Part shown: in pieces, positions 16,118 to 25,065 of the stretch
Layout of the letters: each line of letters opens with the position of its first letter
Position numbering within the stretch: position 1 is the first letter of the stretch
From: HGM04593 sp045588485
Lineage (GTDB): Bacteria > Bacteroidota > Bacteroidia > Bacteroidales > Bacteroidaceae
DNA: 64,000 bases
Assembly: GCA_045588485.1 (NCBI GenBank)
Contig: JAZNEI010000018.1
Span: 14,854 to 78,853, forward strand
Direction of reading: 5' to 3'
The notes under the pieces: model-generated
The model's input: only the letters and a program-made list of their open reading frames with translations
Database searches by the model: none
What the model was told of the DNA's origin: nothing
Program-made: the position numbers and the translations under genes

Positions 16118-17071
16118 ATGATGGCTGTTGTAGGTTTCTACATTGTAAGGGGAATTTGGTTCTTGATGTCTCTGTTACCCTTGAAGGTTCTCTATTTTAT
16201 CTCAGACCTGCTTTTTTATCCTGTCTACTATTTAGTACGTTACCGTCGTAAAGTGGTGCGAAATAATCTGACTCGCTCGTTTCCAGAGAAAGGGATTGCC
16301 GAGATTATTAAAATTGAGAAAGAGTTCTACCATTCTCTATGCGACTATTTTGTAGAGACTATGAAGCTATATGGAATGAGTGAAGAAGAGGTTCGCAGGC
16401 GTATAGAGTTTACCGGACTTGAGAAAGTGAACGAGTATTTGGCCGATGGACGTTCGGTTGTGGTTTATATGGCCCACTCTTTCAATTGGGAGTATGTAAC
16501 CTCTATTCCTCTTTGGTTTAAACACGACAATCTGGTTGTAGGTCAGATATATCATCCTTTAGAGAATAAAGAGTTTGACGACCTGTTTAAGAAAATGCGT
16601 AATCAATTTGGTTCCGAGAATATTGCAATGAGGTCGACTTTGCGTCGTATCGTTGATATTACCAAAAAGAAACAGCAGTTCATAATAGGATTTATTGCCG
16701 ACCAGGTTCCGACATGGAACGAGATACATCACTGGGTCGATTTTATGAATCAGGATACTCCCGTCTTTACGGGTACCGAGAAAATTGCAAGGCGTACAAA
16801 CAGTGTTGTTTTTTATCTGCACGTTAGACGTGTGAAGCGTGGTAAATATAATGCACATTTCGAGTTTATGGCCGATAATGTAGCGGAACTGCCTGATAAT
16901 GAACTTACAAATATCTATTATAGATTTCTTGAGAAAGGTATAAAAGAACAACCGAGTATGTGGCTATGGACGCACAACCGTTGGAAACGTACTCGTCAAG
17001 GCTGGATTGAGCGACAAGAGAAACAGGCAGAACGTAAACGCTTGGCAGAGAGCAAGCCCACTTTTTTATAA
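16118..17071 (+). CDS. lipid A biosynthesis-type lysophospholipid acyltransferase
   Basis: A 317-residue LpxL/HtrB-like acyltransferase expected to add a secondary acyl chain to lipid A. It has an N-terminal membrane helix (about 1-40) and the motif HSFNWE, matching the H-x4-(D/E) active site, at about residue 117. Next are a conserved block GFIADQVPTWNEIHHWVDFMNQ and a GTEKIARRTN substrate-binding stretch, then a C-terminal PSMWLWTHNRWKR. I start at 16118 because the longer frame begins inside the tRNA gene; ATG 16121 is an equal choice. The tRNA and this gene may be cotranscribed. Confidence 0.88.
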   Translation: MMAVVGFYIVRGIWFLMSLLPLKVLYFISDLLFYPVYYLVRYRRKVVRNNLTRSFPEKGIAEIIKIEKEFYHSLCDYFVETMKLYGMSEEEVRRRIEFTGLEKVNEYLADGRSVVVYMAHSFNWEYVTSIPLWFKHDNLVVGQIYHPLENKEFDDLFKKMRNQFGSENIAMRSTLRRIVDITKKKQQFIIGFIADQVPTWNEIHHWVDFMNQDTPVFTGTEKIARRTNSVVFYLHVRRVKRGKYNAHFEFMADNVAELPDNELTNIYYRFLEKGIKEQPSMWLWTHNRWKRTRQGWIERQEKQAERKRLAESKPTFL

Positions 17072-17090
17072 AATCATAAGGTTGTTCATT

Positions 17091-17280
17091 GGTGCGCCAT
17101 AGGAAAATTAGTAAAATGGTAGATGCTTTTTGGATTAAGTGCGAGGATGTTTGAGCGAAGCGAGTTCCGCAGCACCCAAAAAACATCGTGAGCATTTTAC
17201 GTTAAGATTTTCCGTGCGCAGAGCCTTTTGCCTACTTTTCGTCGGCACGAAAAGTCGGAGAAAAAGAACAATGAAAGGCT
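17091..17280. repeat. large palindromic intergenic element
   Basis: Two structures fill the gap after the acyltransferase. First, an imperfect palindrome has arms at about 17091-17133 and 17176-17220 (GTAAAATG against CATTTTAC, GGAAAAT against ATTTTCC, GGTGCGCC against TGCGCA). Second, a hairpin has the nested pair AGCCTTT/AAAGGCT (17222-17228, 17274-17280) around ACTTTTCGT/ACGAAAAGT (17234-17242, 17247-17255). No frame in it looks coding. Similar sequence is often mis-translated as hypothetical proteins in Bacteroidales, which suggests a dispersed repeat, but copy number cannot be seen here. Confidence 0.55.
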
Positions 17281-17342
17281 GAATTTAGCAAACAAGCCTA
17301 AATAAGAGACTGAAAAAGTTTTACCGGACACCAATAATTTTT

Positions 17343-18581
17343 TTATTCAAATTTTATTGCTTTAGTAGGTTCTATGCGAGAAATGAGCATCGAGGGCAGT
17401 ACAAGCATCGCTACCGAGATAATGAACATTACAATGTTCATCGGTAGCAGCCACCAAGTAAACATAATGGGTACGCGGTCCATATAATACATTGTGGGGT
17501 CGAGGGCTACGATGCCTGTTGTCTGCTGCAAGAGACACAGGGCGAATCCTATAAGGTTGCCCCATAACATACCTCTGCCAATAATAAACATTGCATAATA
17601 GAGGAATATTTTGCGTACCGAGGCATTTTGAGCACCAAGAGCCTTCATAACTCCAATTAGGTTGCTCTTCTCTAAGATAAGAATCAGAAGTCCCGAGATA
17701 ACCGTAAAGCCAGCTATACCAAGCACAAGTACAAGGATAATCCACACTGTACCGTCGAGTACCTCAAGCCAGGCAAACATTCGGGGATTCATCTCTTCTA
17801 CGGTCTGTACAAAAAGTCCTTGTCGATGCTTATCTGCTACATTGCTTGCGATGCTCATTATGGTATCGCGTATTGCATCAACTCTGTCGTAGTCGGTAAC
17901 AGATATCTCTAATCCTGCCGATTGGTTGCTGTCCCAGCCGTTGAGTCGTCGGGTGGTGTAGATGTCGGTGATGGCAAGCAGCTCGTCCATCTCGTTAAGG
18001 TTGGTCTCGTATATGCCCTCTACTGTCATTCGACGGGCTTTTATGCCTTCTTGAACAAAATATACGTTAATCTTGTCGCCTTGCGCTATTTTTAGTTTGT
18101 TAGCTATTATACGAGATATGACAATTTTGTTTGATGCAGCTGTATCGTTGAACTGTGGAAATGTGCCTTCGACAATGTGTGAGGCAATAAAGTTAGTGTT
18201 ATAACCCTCTCCAATACCTTTAATTATTATACCTTCGAACTCGTCGCCAACGGATATTAGCCCCGGCTTTTGTATAAATTGTTGTATGTGTTGTACTCCA
18301 GGGATATTCTTTAATGAGTGTATGTCGTCGGTATCGGCAGTTACGGGTTTTTCTCCAAAATCGGATGCTTCGTAGTTGCGCACCTGAATGTGGCCGCCAA
18401 AGCCAATGATTTTTTCCTTAATTTCGTGCTTGAAGCCCACTACAATGCACATCGATACTATCATAACTATTATGCCGACAGATACTCCCCATTGGGCGAT
18501 GGTTACGGCGGGCTTGGAGATTCTGTGCTCTCCTTTGCGTGTACCGAAAAGACGGCGGGCGATGAATAGTTCAAGGTTCAT
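17343..18581 (-). CDS. ABC transporter permease, LolC/LolE-like (FtsX family)
   Basis: A 412-residue permease with the MacB/FtsX layout. One N-terminal transmembrane helix (about 25-50) is followed by a large periplasmic domain (about 55-270) and three C-terminal helices (about 280-395). The opening ELFIARRLF and the segment LILEKSNLIGVMKALGAQNASVRKIF with the cytoplasmic coupling motif are typical of lipoprotein-releasing LolC/E proteins. It would pull lipoproteins from the inner membrane with an ATPase and a carrier encoded elsewhere; neither gene is next to it. A TATCTTCG element lies at 18606-18613 on the minus strand. Confidence 0.85.
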   Translation of the reverse strand: MNLELFIARRLFGTRKGEHRISKPAVTIAQWGVSVGIIVMIVSMCIVVGFKHEIKEKIIGFGGHIQVRNYEASDFGEKPVTADTDDIHSLKNIPGVQHIQQFIQKPGLISVGDEFEGIIIKGIGEGYNTNFIASHIVEGTFPQFNDTAASNKIVISRIIANKLKIAQGDKINVYFVQEGIKARRMTVEGIYETNLNEMDELLAITDIYTTRRLNGWDSNQSAGLEISVTDYDRVDAIRDTIMSIASNVADKHRQGLFVQTVEEMNPRMFAWLEVLDGTVWIILVLVLGIAGFTVISGLLILILEKSNLIGVMKALGAQNASVRKIFLYYAMFIIGRGMLWGNLIGFALCLLQQTTGIVALDPTMYYMDRVPIMFTWWLLPMNIVMFIISVAMLVLPSMLISRIEPTKAIKFE

Positions 18582-18648
18582 TTAGCAGTTTCTTGTTTAT
18601 TTGCGCGAAGATAGTAATAAATAGTCTATTATAGGTTAATTGTTCCAG

Positions 18649-18682
18649 AAAAAAGCAAGCGGCTGATAATGCAGTCGCTTGC
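18649..18682 (-). terminator. terminator of the Bor-like lipoprotein gene
   Basis: On the minus strand a stem of seven to eight bases (18676-18682 with 18655-18661) is followed directly by a T-run at 18649-18654. It separates this gene from the permease gene downstream. Confidence 0.75.
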
Positions 18683-18718
18683 CAAATTCTTAGTAGACGC
18701 TATTCTTTTACAAGATGT

Positions 18719-19051
18719 TTATTTTGTAAGACTGTTCAATGGAACGTAGTAACTAGTAGTGGTTGGAGTATAGATGCCGAATGTTATGGCATTAACTAAC
18801 AGGTTTAGGAACGACTGATTGGTTTTTACCATATAATTTTTGTGTTCACCTACATATTCTTCGGCTTTCATTTTTGCTCCTATGGGTACTAATCCTCCAA
18901 TGATGTGATGATTCCACTCTTTGTTGATTCTTACCATTGGCTCGGTCTTGCTAATATCGCCGTGATAAACTTTTGTTGTGTAGCATGATGTCAGGGACAA
19001 AAGCATAAGAAGTGCAAATAGTCTTGCAGCCGTTTTTTTGAAATTTTTCAT
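18719..19051 (-). CDS. Bor-like lipoprotein
   Basis: A 110-residue lipoprotein: signal peptide with lipobox LTSC (Cys at about residue 22), so lipid-anchored. The mature part contains WNHHIIGGLVPIG, YMVKTNQSFLNLLVNAITFGIYTPTTTSYYVP, the pattern of Bor family proteins. In lambda, Bor is linked to serum resistance; in Bacteroidales the role is unknown. It is a single gene with its own terminator. A TAATTTTG element in the AT-rich region at about 19105-19112 (minus strand) may be its -7 box. Confidence 0.78.
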   Translation of the reverse strand: MKNFKKTAARLFALLMLLSLTSCYTTKVYHGDISKTEPMVRINKEWNHHIIGGLVPIGAKMKAEEYVGEHKNYMVKTNQSFLNLLVNAITFGIYTPTTTSYYVPLNSLTK

Positions 19052-19114
19052 AGCTTTGTTTTTTATAATGTTTTGTGCAATATTGCCCTTAGCATTGTCT
19101 GCGCAAAATTATTA

Positions 19115-19260
19115 TAAAAAAAAGCGCAGACCTTCGCCAACGCCTTCAAGGTTCACCACAAACCACAATACAATCGGTTAGAGCCTGCACTTGTAGTACA
19201 CACTCTCAATATGTATTGTTTTACTCTTAACTTTCCGAGGTGGTGATTCTGAAGGCTATT
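19115..19260 (-). other. structured intergenic region, candidate non-coding RNA
   Basis: The 412-base gap at 19052-19463 holds no convincing gene. On the minus strand 19115-19260 can fold into a long hairpin. GCCTTCA and CACCAC pair with GTGGTG and TGAAGGC across an internal loop, ACAATAC pairs with GTATTGT further in, and the far loop can pair TGTACT with AGTGCA. The fold is followed by an eight-base T-run at about 19115-19122. A closing stem, a bubble and an apical stem recall 6S-type RNAs, but I do not recognise the family. GTCTGCGC and GCGCAGAC (19098-19105, 19124-19131) form another inverted repeat at its 3' edge. Confidence 0.35.
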
Positions 19261-19405
19261 GAGTAAATATTTATGTCTTGCAGATGATATTATTCAAATG
19301 CACAGCGAATATAGCTGTTTATTTTTGAATATTAAAATTATAACAATCTATTTTGAAGAATTTCTTTGTTCTGTTTCTAATTGTCGTAGATTATCTATTA
19401 TACAG

Positions 19406-19435
19406 CACGAGGCTGCATTGCAATGCAGCCTCGTG
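19406..19435. terminator. 30-base perfect palindrome downstream of the FadL-like gene
   Basis: CACGAGGCTGCATTG (19406-19420) is followed immediately by its exact reverse complement (19421-19435). It sits 28 bases after the minus-strand FadL-like stop, as a terminator would, though no strong T-run follows on that strand. Confidence 0.6.
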
Positions 19436-19463
19436 GAGTATTTGTAGATTGTTTGCTTATGTA

Positions 19464-20819
19464 TTAGAGACGGAAGTCAACACCGATTGATGCGTTGTGT
19501 GTCTTACGCTCGTAACGTGTCATTGTAATTTTGTTATTGTCGGGAGCATAGTTAGCGTAGCAGTAACCGAAGTTGATGTCAACCTTCTCGCTGATGCTGT
19601 ACTTACCACCAACACCTGTCATAAATGAGTCGTTGATGAAGCCGAGGTCGCTTGTGTAATTGTCGTTGATACCGAAGTTGCTGTACTGGATACCTGCCGA
19701 TACAAGGAACTTATCTGTTACTTTAAACTCTGCACCGCAAAGGTACTCAATTGTGTTGCGGCTGAGCTTGCGCATATTGTCACCACCCATCAGAGACTCA
19801 ATCTTAGCGTCCTTGTCGAAGTAGTAGTTCCAACCTGCCATTACCTGAAGGCGGGGGATAATCTGCCAAGAACCTGCGAGTGTGAGGATTGCGGGAGCGT
19901 CAGCACGAAGTGTGTTGCCATCGGCAAAGCCACCGAGGTAGCCACCAAGAGCTCCACCTGCTGCACCCTCAATAATTGATGACATTCCGGGAGCGAGTTT
20001 GTCGAGTGCTGCGTTTGCCTTGATATCTGCAATATTGGGGTTGTCGTTGCTGTTCTCGATGCTTGTAACTGCGCGGAACTCATACTTTGCAGCAAAGTTG
20101 AAGTTGCCAATCTTATAGTCTACACCTACTATGGGAGCAAAAGCGATACCGCTCTGGTCCATATCAAGGTTAACTGTCATTACATCAAGGTTACCCATAC
20201 CCACAGCGCTAAGGTCGGCTATCGCCTTGATTGTACCCTGGTAGTTGTTGCTAACATAGTTACCACGAACACCTGCGTAAGCCGAGAGATTGTCGTTGAT
20301 TCTGTATGCAGCACCAAGCTGAAGAGCAAAGAGATACTGTGTCGACTCGAACTGTGAAGCACCTGTGATTTTCATAGGAACGGGAGCCATTGAACCAAGG
20401 CTTGCACCAAGACCACCTATGAGGTTGTCGAAGAGGGGAAGACCACCGTCGAACTCGGCCTTACCACCACCACCGGGCATTCCGAAGAAACCGCTGAATG
20501 TCCAGTCACCTGTCTTGTAAGCAGCAAAGAGTGTGGGCATACAGGGAACATATACCTTACCATCGTACTTCTGGTTGTTTACAAGGTTGATAGCGTCGCG
20601 CTGCTGCCAAATCATCTGCCAGTTAGCCGAGAAAGACCAACCCTCCTCGAAGAACGCTGTACCTGCGGGGTTGAAATAGATAGCATCGGTTGACAATGAT
20701 GCATAGCGAGCAGGGTTACGTACAAATGATGCACTCTGGTTTGTGTTTGTGAGCAAACCACCTGCGAAAGATACTACTGCGAGTGATGCCAATGCAATAC
20801 TTGTGAATAATCTTTTCAT
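19464..20819 (-). CDS. FadL/OmpP1/TodX family outer-membrane transport protein
   Basis: A 451-residue outer-membrane protein for hydrophobic molecules. It has a cleavable signal (about 1-19) and the conserved FadL N-terminal hatch region: SASFVRNPARYAS and STDAIYFNPAGTAFFEEG. A 14-strand type barrel with repeated aromatic strands (FAAYKTGDWTFSGFFG, NYQGTIKAIADL, GWNYYFDKDAK) follows, ending in SIGVDFRL. The codon choice is strongly biased and even, as in highly expressed genes. A TACTTTTG element at 20892-20899 (minus strand) is a likely -7 box. The natural ligand is unknown. Confidence 0.88.
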   Translation of the reverse strand: MKRLFTSIALASLAVVSFAGGLLTNTNQSASFVRNPARYASLSTDAIYFNPAGTAFFEEGWSFSANWQMIWQQRDAINLVNNQKYDGKVYVPCMPTLFAAYKTGDWTFSGFFGMPGGGGKAEFDGGLPLFDNLIGGLGASLGSMAPVPMKITGASQFESTQYLFALQLGAAYRINDNLSAYAGVRGNYVSNNYQGTIKAIADLSAVGMGNLDVMTVNLDMDQSGIAFAPIVGVDYKIGNFNFAAKYEFRAVTSIENSNDNPNIADIKANAALDKLAPGMSSIIEGAAGGALGGYLGGFADGNTLRADAPAILTLAGSWQIIPRLQVMAGWNYYFDKDAKIESLMGGDNMRKLSRNTIEYLCGAEFKVTDKFLVSAGIQYSNFGINDNYTSDLGFINDSFMTGVGGKYSISEKVDINFGYCYANYAPDNNKITMTRYERKTHNASIGVDFRL

Positions 20820-21016
20820 AATAAAAGTTTTAAGTTATACTTATTATTTGTGTTTTTATGCTTGAAAGCAATCTGTTTTATTAAAACTGCACAAAAGTAC
20901 ATGTTTTGTGCAAATTAACAGTGCTCATTTTCTAATTTAACATAAAAAATGTATAAAATGAAAAGAAATTGTGTAAAATGTACAGGTATTTTGCTCTACT
21001 ATCTGTTTTTTGCTGT

Positions 21017-22345
21017 TTACTTGTGTTGTCTAATCTCTTTTCTGAAACGTATGTAATAGAGTATTGCTGCTGTTGTAAGTCCAACAGGCAGTCCCATTGC
21101 AACTCCTACTGCTCCCATCCTCATTGTAAAGCCAAAAAGGTAGCTTATGGGCAGTGCAAGGCATACGTATGAGATAAAAGCGTATAATCCTAATGGCTTT
21201 GTGACCTCTATGCCTCGCAGTGCATTTGCGTAGTTTGTCTGTATGCCATCGCTTATCTGATAGGCGAGCATAGGCACCAGAAGGGTTGTGAACATTGTCT
21301 GTATCACGCTGTCATCGGTAAAGAGTGCTGCAAATTCATATCGCAGTGTAGCTATCAACACAGATAATATAACTGCTGATGCGAGAATGATATGTAAGCT
21401 GGCATTGGTGGTCAGATGTACTTTGTCCCACTGTCCACGTCCGCGGAAGTGGCTCATCCTGATGCATGCGGCTGCTCCAATACCATAATATATAAGGAAG
21501 CAGAGCGAACCCGTAATGCACATAATCTGAAAGGCTGCAAGCTCGGTGGCACCCAACCATCCCATAAGCAGCGAGGCAAGTGAGAAGGAGGCTGTCTCCA
21601 TTCCCATCTGAAGAGCAAGAGGAGTGCCGACAGTGAAAAGTGTGGCTATCTCTCTCTTTTGGGTCTTGTGCTCGTGGAATCCTTTGCCGTATATACTGAA
21701 CTTTTTTCCGTTCTTTATTAGTATATACATCATTACCACCATTGCAATACGCGAGATTAGTGTGGCAATACCGGCACCGGTGAGTCCAAGCTGTGGCATT
21801 CCGCATTTGCCATATATCAATAGGTAGTTGAGTATTACATTTAATATATTACCTATTATAATAACCCACATTGCTGTTTTTGTGGATGCCACCGAGTCGG
21901 TAAACTGTTTAAAGCAGTTGAATAGCACAATAAAGGGCATTGTAAGCAGGAACGTGAGAAAATAGGGGCGCATAAGAGGGATAAGCTCGGTGGGTTGTCC
22001 TAAATTATGCAGGTTGAAGTAGAGTATGGTGTATATTAGTGTTACACCTGCTCCGCATATTATGTTGGCATATATGCTGTCTTTGAATGAGGCTCCCACG
22101 TTCTCTCTTTCGTCTCGGCCATAATAGGCTCCTATGATGGGAGTTGCTCCATAGCTGAATCCAATGAGTGCTACAATTCCTAAATTGAATATGTTGGTGA
22201 CGAAACCGGCTGACGATAGAGCATCGGCACTATAATGGCCTACCATTATGGTGTCTATGAATCCGAGAATTACATTGCCTAACTGTCCGAGTACAATAGG
22301 GGTACCGAGGCGTAGTATAGAACTGTAATACGATTTGTACTTCAT
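21017..22345 (-). CDS. MATE family efflux transporter
   Basis: A 442-residue Na+/H+-driven multidrug exporter of the MATE (DinF/NorM) family with twelve predicted helices. Two homologous halves start at about residues 8 (LRLGTPIVLGQLGNVILGFIDTIMVG) and 235 (FTVGTPLALQMGMETASF). The longest frame reaches 22426, but that part overlaps the rpiB end and its terminator. I start at ATG 22345; ATG 22363 is the alternative. It lies downstream of tkt-rpiB. No separate promoter is obvious in the short gap, so readthrough from rpiB is possible. Confidence 0.9.
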   Translation of the reverse strand: MKYKSYYSSILRLGTPIVLGQLGNVILGFIDTIMVGHYSADALSSAGFVTNIFNLGIVALIGFSYGATPIIGAYYGRDERENVGASFKDSIYANIICGAGVTLIYTILYFNLHNLGQPTELIPLMRPYFLTFLLTMPFIVLFNCFKQFTDSVASTKTAMWVIIIGNILNVILNYLLIYGKCGMPQLGLTGAGIATLISRIAMVVMMYILIKNGKKFSIYGKGFHEHKTQKREIATLFTVGTPLALQMGMETASFSLASLLMGWLGATELAAFQIMCITGSLCFLIYYGIGAAACIRMSHFRGRGQWDKVHLTTNASLHIILASAVILSVLIATLRYEFAALFTDDSVIQTMFTTLLVPMLAYQISDGIQTNYANALRGIEVTKPLGLYAFISYVCLALPISYLFGFTMRMGAVGVAMGLPVGLTTAAILYYIRFRKEIRQHK

Positions 22346-22363
22346 ATATAAATTATGTTTCAT

Positions 22364-22397
22364 AAAATTGGTGTGATGAATCGCTCCATCACACCAA
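22364..22397 (-). terminator. terminator after rpiB
   Basis: An 11-base perfect inverted repeat (22387-22397 with 22368-22378) is followed by a short T-run on the minus strand, 23 bases after the rpiB stop. Confidence 0.75.
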
Positions 22398-22419
22398 CAA
22401 TATTCTAATATATTCTTTA

Positions 22420-22851
22420 TTAACAAGGTATTGCGTCTATTCTTCTTTGATGTCGGCCTCCTTCAAAGTCGGTTCCAAGGAATGTTTCTACACACTCTTT
22501 GGCTGTAGCCTCTTCTATAAAGCGTCCGGGCATTACAAGAATATTAGCATCGTTGTGCTGACGTGCAAGGGCTGCAATCTCAGGCATCCAACAGAGGGCA
22601 CCGCGTACTCCTTTGTGGTGGTTTACCGACATATTAATTCCGTTACCTGTTCCACAGATAGCTATTCCTGCATTGCATTCGCCACTTTCGACGGCTGTTG
22701 CAAGAGCATGACCGAATTGTGGATAGTCGCAACTCTCGGTGCTGTTTGTTCCGTAGTCCTTGAATTCATAACCCATCTGTATGAGCCACTCTTTCACGCG
22801 CTCCTTAAGTGGGTAGCCTGCGTGGTCGCTTGCGAGTCCTATTGTTTTCAT
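22420..22851 (-). CDS. rpiB: ribose-5-phosphate isomerase B
   Basis: Interconverts ribose 5-phosphate and ribulose 5-phosphate in the pentose phosphate pathway. The 143-residue LacA/RpiB family protein has GLASDHAGYPLKE at the start, then CDYPQFGHALA and the active-site loop AICGTGNGINMSVNHHKGVRGALCW with the catalytic Cys. HDNANILVMPGR follows. It overlaps the transketolase stop by four bases, so the two pathway enzymes are translationally coupled. Confidence 0.95.
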   Translation of the reverse strand: MKTIGLASDHAGYPLKERVKEWLIQMGYEFKDYGTNSTESCDYPQFGHALATAVESGECNAGIAICGTGNGINMSVNHHKGVRGALCWMPEIAALARQHNDANILVMPGRFIEEATAKECVETFLGTDFEGGRHQRRIDAIPC

Positions 22852-24863
22852 GCGAGCATCTCCTTTACTTGGTTATATACATTCTGTGCTGTGAAGCCTA
22901 ACTTCTCGTCGAGTACTTTATATGGTGCCGAGAATCCGAAAGAATCGAGACCATATACCTTACCGTTGATACCTACAAGGCCTTCGAGGTTTACGGGAAG
23001 ACCGGCTGTAAGGCCGAATATCTTTGCTCCTGCAGGAAGTACGCTTTGCTGATACTCCTTACTCTGGTTGCGGAAAAGTCCCTCTGAGGGTACCGATACG
23101 ATACGTGTCTTTATGCCGTCGGCCTTAAGAAGCTTTGCTCCGTCTACAAGTGTCGATACCTCGGAGCCCGATGCAAGCAGAATTACATCATAATCCTCGT
23201 CGCTGCCTGCAATGACGTATGCACCCTTACTTGCCTGACTATAGTCGGTGCCTTTGGGAAGGTTGGTCACATTCTGACGCGAGAAGATGAGTCCGGTGGG
23301 GGTATTATCGTTCTCCATTGCCAAACGCCAAGCTTCGGTAGCCTCGTTTACGTCGGCAGGACGAAGTACGAGCATCGAGTTCTTGCCGCTGTGGTTCTTT
23401 ATCTTTTCCATGAGACGTACCTGTGCCTCTTGCTCTACCGGCTCGTGTGTGGGACCATCCTCTCCAACGCGGAAAGCGTCGTGCGACCAAATGAACTTAA
23501 CAGGAAGCTCCATAAGGGCTGCCATTCGAATTGCGGGCTTCATGTAGTCGCTGAATACGAAGAATGTACCGCAGGCTGCAATAACACCGCCGTGGAGTGC
23601 CATACCAATGCACAGGCAGGCCATTGTAAGCTCCGATACTCCTGCATGAAGGAATGCACCGCTGAAGTCTCCGGGAACGAATGCGTGGGTCTTTTTGAGG
23701 AAACCGTCGGTCTTGTCACTGTTGCACAGGTCGGCCGATGCGCATATCATATTGCCATAGTTCTCGGCAAGGATACCAAGAATGTGTGCCGATGCGTTAC
23801 GGGTGGGCGAGTCGGCTTTCTGCTCTATTGCCGACCAATCAATCTGTGGCTGCTTGCCTGCGAACCACTCGGCAAGTTTAATTGCAAGGTCGGGGTTCTG
23901 TGCCGCCCATGCAGCTTTGCGTGTACCACGCTCGGCTACTATGCTGCGAAGCTCGTCGAGGCGCTTGTTGTACATCTCTTTAACTTCGGGGAAGAAAACA
24001 AAGGGATTCTCAACGTCGCCGCCAAGGTTCTTTATTGTGTTGATATATGCATCACCTCCAAGGGGGGCACCGTGTGTTCCGCAATCAAACTCATAGCTGC
24101 TGCCGTCGGCACGACGTGCTCCCTTACCCATTATGGTGTTACCGATGATGAGGGTGGGGCGCTCCTGCTCGGCTTTTGCCTCGGTGAGTGCTGTACGGAT
24201 TGCGTCGCAGTCGTTACCGTCGATTGTAATTACCTTCCAACCCCAAGCCTCATATTTCTTGGCTGTGTCCTCGAACATTACTTGGTCGCAACGTGTCGAG
24301 AGCTGTATCTGGTTGGCATCATAAAACATTATAAGGTTGTTCAGTTTCAGATAACCTGCCATGCGGCCTGCTCCTTGTGAAATCTCTTCCTGAACACCGC
24401 CGTCCGAGATGAAAGCGTAGATGGTCTGTCCCATAACCTCGCTGCCTAAACGTGCCTCGAGGAATTTGGCTGCTATGGCTGCACCAACTGCGTAGGTGTG
24501 TCCCTGACCAAGAGGACCCGATGTGTTCTCGATACCGCGAGCGAAATTAACTTCGGGATGACCGGGGGTGTTACTCTTCCACTGACGAAGCTGCTTGAGG
24601 TCGTCCATTGTATACTTGTCTGAAAGGGCAAGTACGGCATAAAGCATCGGAGACATGTGTCCGGGGTCGAGGAAGAAACGGTCGCGACCTTCCCAAAGAG
24701 GATTCTCGGGATCGTAAACCAAAAATTCGGAGTATAGTACATTAATAAAGTCTGCACCACCCATTGCACCACCGGGGTGTCCCGACTTTGCTTTCTCTAC
24801 CATTGCAGCAGTGAGAATACGGATATTGTCTGCTGCTTTGTTCATCAGTTGCTTGCTGTTCAT
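22848..24863 (-). CDS. tkt: transketolase
   Basis: Thiamine-diphosphate enzyme that moves two-carbon units between sugar phosphates. The 671-residue protein has the usual order: ThDP-binding N domain (KSGHPGGAMGGAD; FISDGGVQEEISQGAGRMAG then DANQIQ) and pyrimidine domain (SADLCNSDKT; VSELTMACLCIGMALHGG; SHDAFRVGEDGPTHEP). The C-terminal domain follows from about 530. The ThDP motif begins SDG instead of GDG, as seen in Bacteroidota homologues. It is the first gene of the tkt-rpiB unit. TACTTTTG at 24912-24919 (minus strand) is a likely -7 element. Confidence 0.96.
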   Translation of the reverse strand: MNSKQLMNKAADNIRILTAAMVEKAKSGHPGGAMGGADFINVLYSEFLVYDPENPLWEGRDRFFLDPGHMSPMLYAVLALSDKYTMDDLKQLRQWKSNTPGHPEVNFARGIENTSGPLGQGHTYAVGAAIAAKFLEARLGSEVMGQTIYAFISDGGVQEEISQGAGRMAGYLKLNNLIMFYDANQIQLSTRCDQVMFEDTAKKYEAWGWKVITIDGNDCDAIRTALTEAKAEQERPTLIIGNTIMGKGARRADGSSYEFDCGTHGAPLGGDAYINTIKNLGGDVENPFVFFPEVKEMYNKRLDELRSIVAERGTRKAAWAAQNPDLAIKLAEWFAGKQPQIDWSAIEQKADSPTRNASAHILGILAENYGNMICASADLCNSDKTDGFLKKTHAFVPGDFSGAFLHAGVSELTMACLCIGMALHGGVIAACGTFFVFSDYMKPAIRMAALMELPVKFIWSHDAFRVGEDGPTHEPVEQEAQVRLMEKIKNHSGKNSMLVLRPADVNEATEAWRLAMENDNTPTGLIFSRQNVTNLPKGTDYSQASKGAYVIAGSDEDYDVILLASGSEVSTLVDGAKLLKADGIKTRIVSVPSEGLFRNQSKEYQQSVLPAGAKIFGLTAGLPVNLEGLVGINGKVYGLDSFGFSAPYKVLDEKLGFTAQNVYNQVKEMLA

Positions 24864-25065
24864 ACTTTCTTTATGAGGTTAGTTGAAAACAGTATTCATT
24901 ATTTATTATTGCAAAAGTAGTACAATTTGTTGGATTGAGGAAAATATTTAGCTACAGTTTTTCTCGCAGAACTGTTTTTAGGGTAAAAATAATTGGTAAT
25001 AGATGTTAATTTCTATTTTTTGCGTTAATATTATGTTATCTTCGCAGTGAAAAATTTGATTGTTT

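Noticed and set aside
19259..19447. 62-codon plus-strand frame in the intergenic gap
   Set aside because: Its composition is not protein-like, it has no promoter or family, and it runs through a perfect palindrome.
23391..24380. Long plus-strand open frame (329 codons)
   Set aside because: It is antisense to transketolase, which is certain; the product is Cys-rich and unlike any family I recognise.
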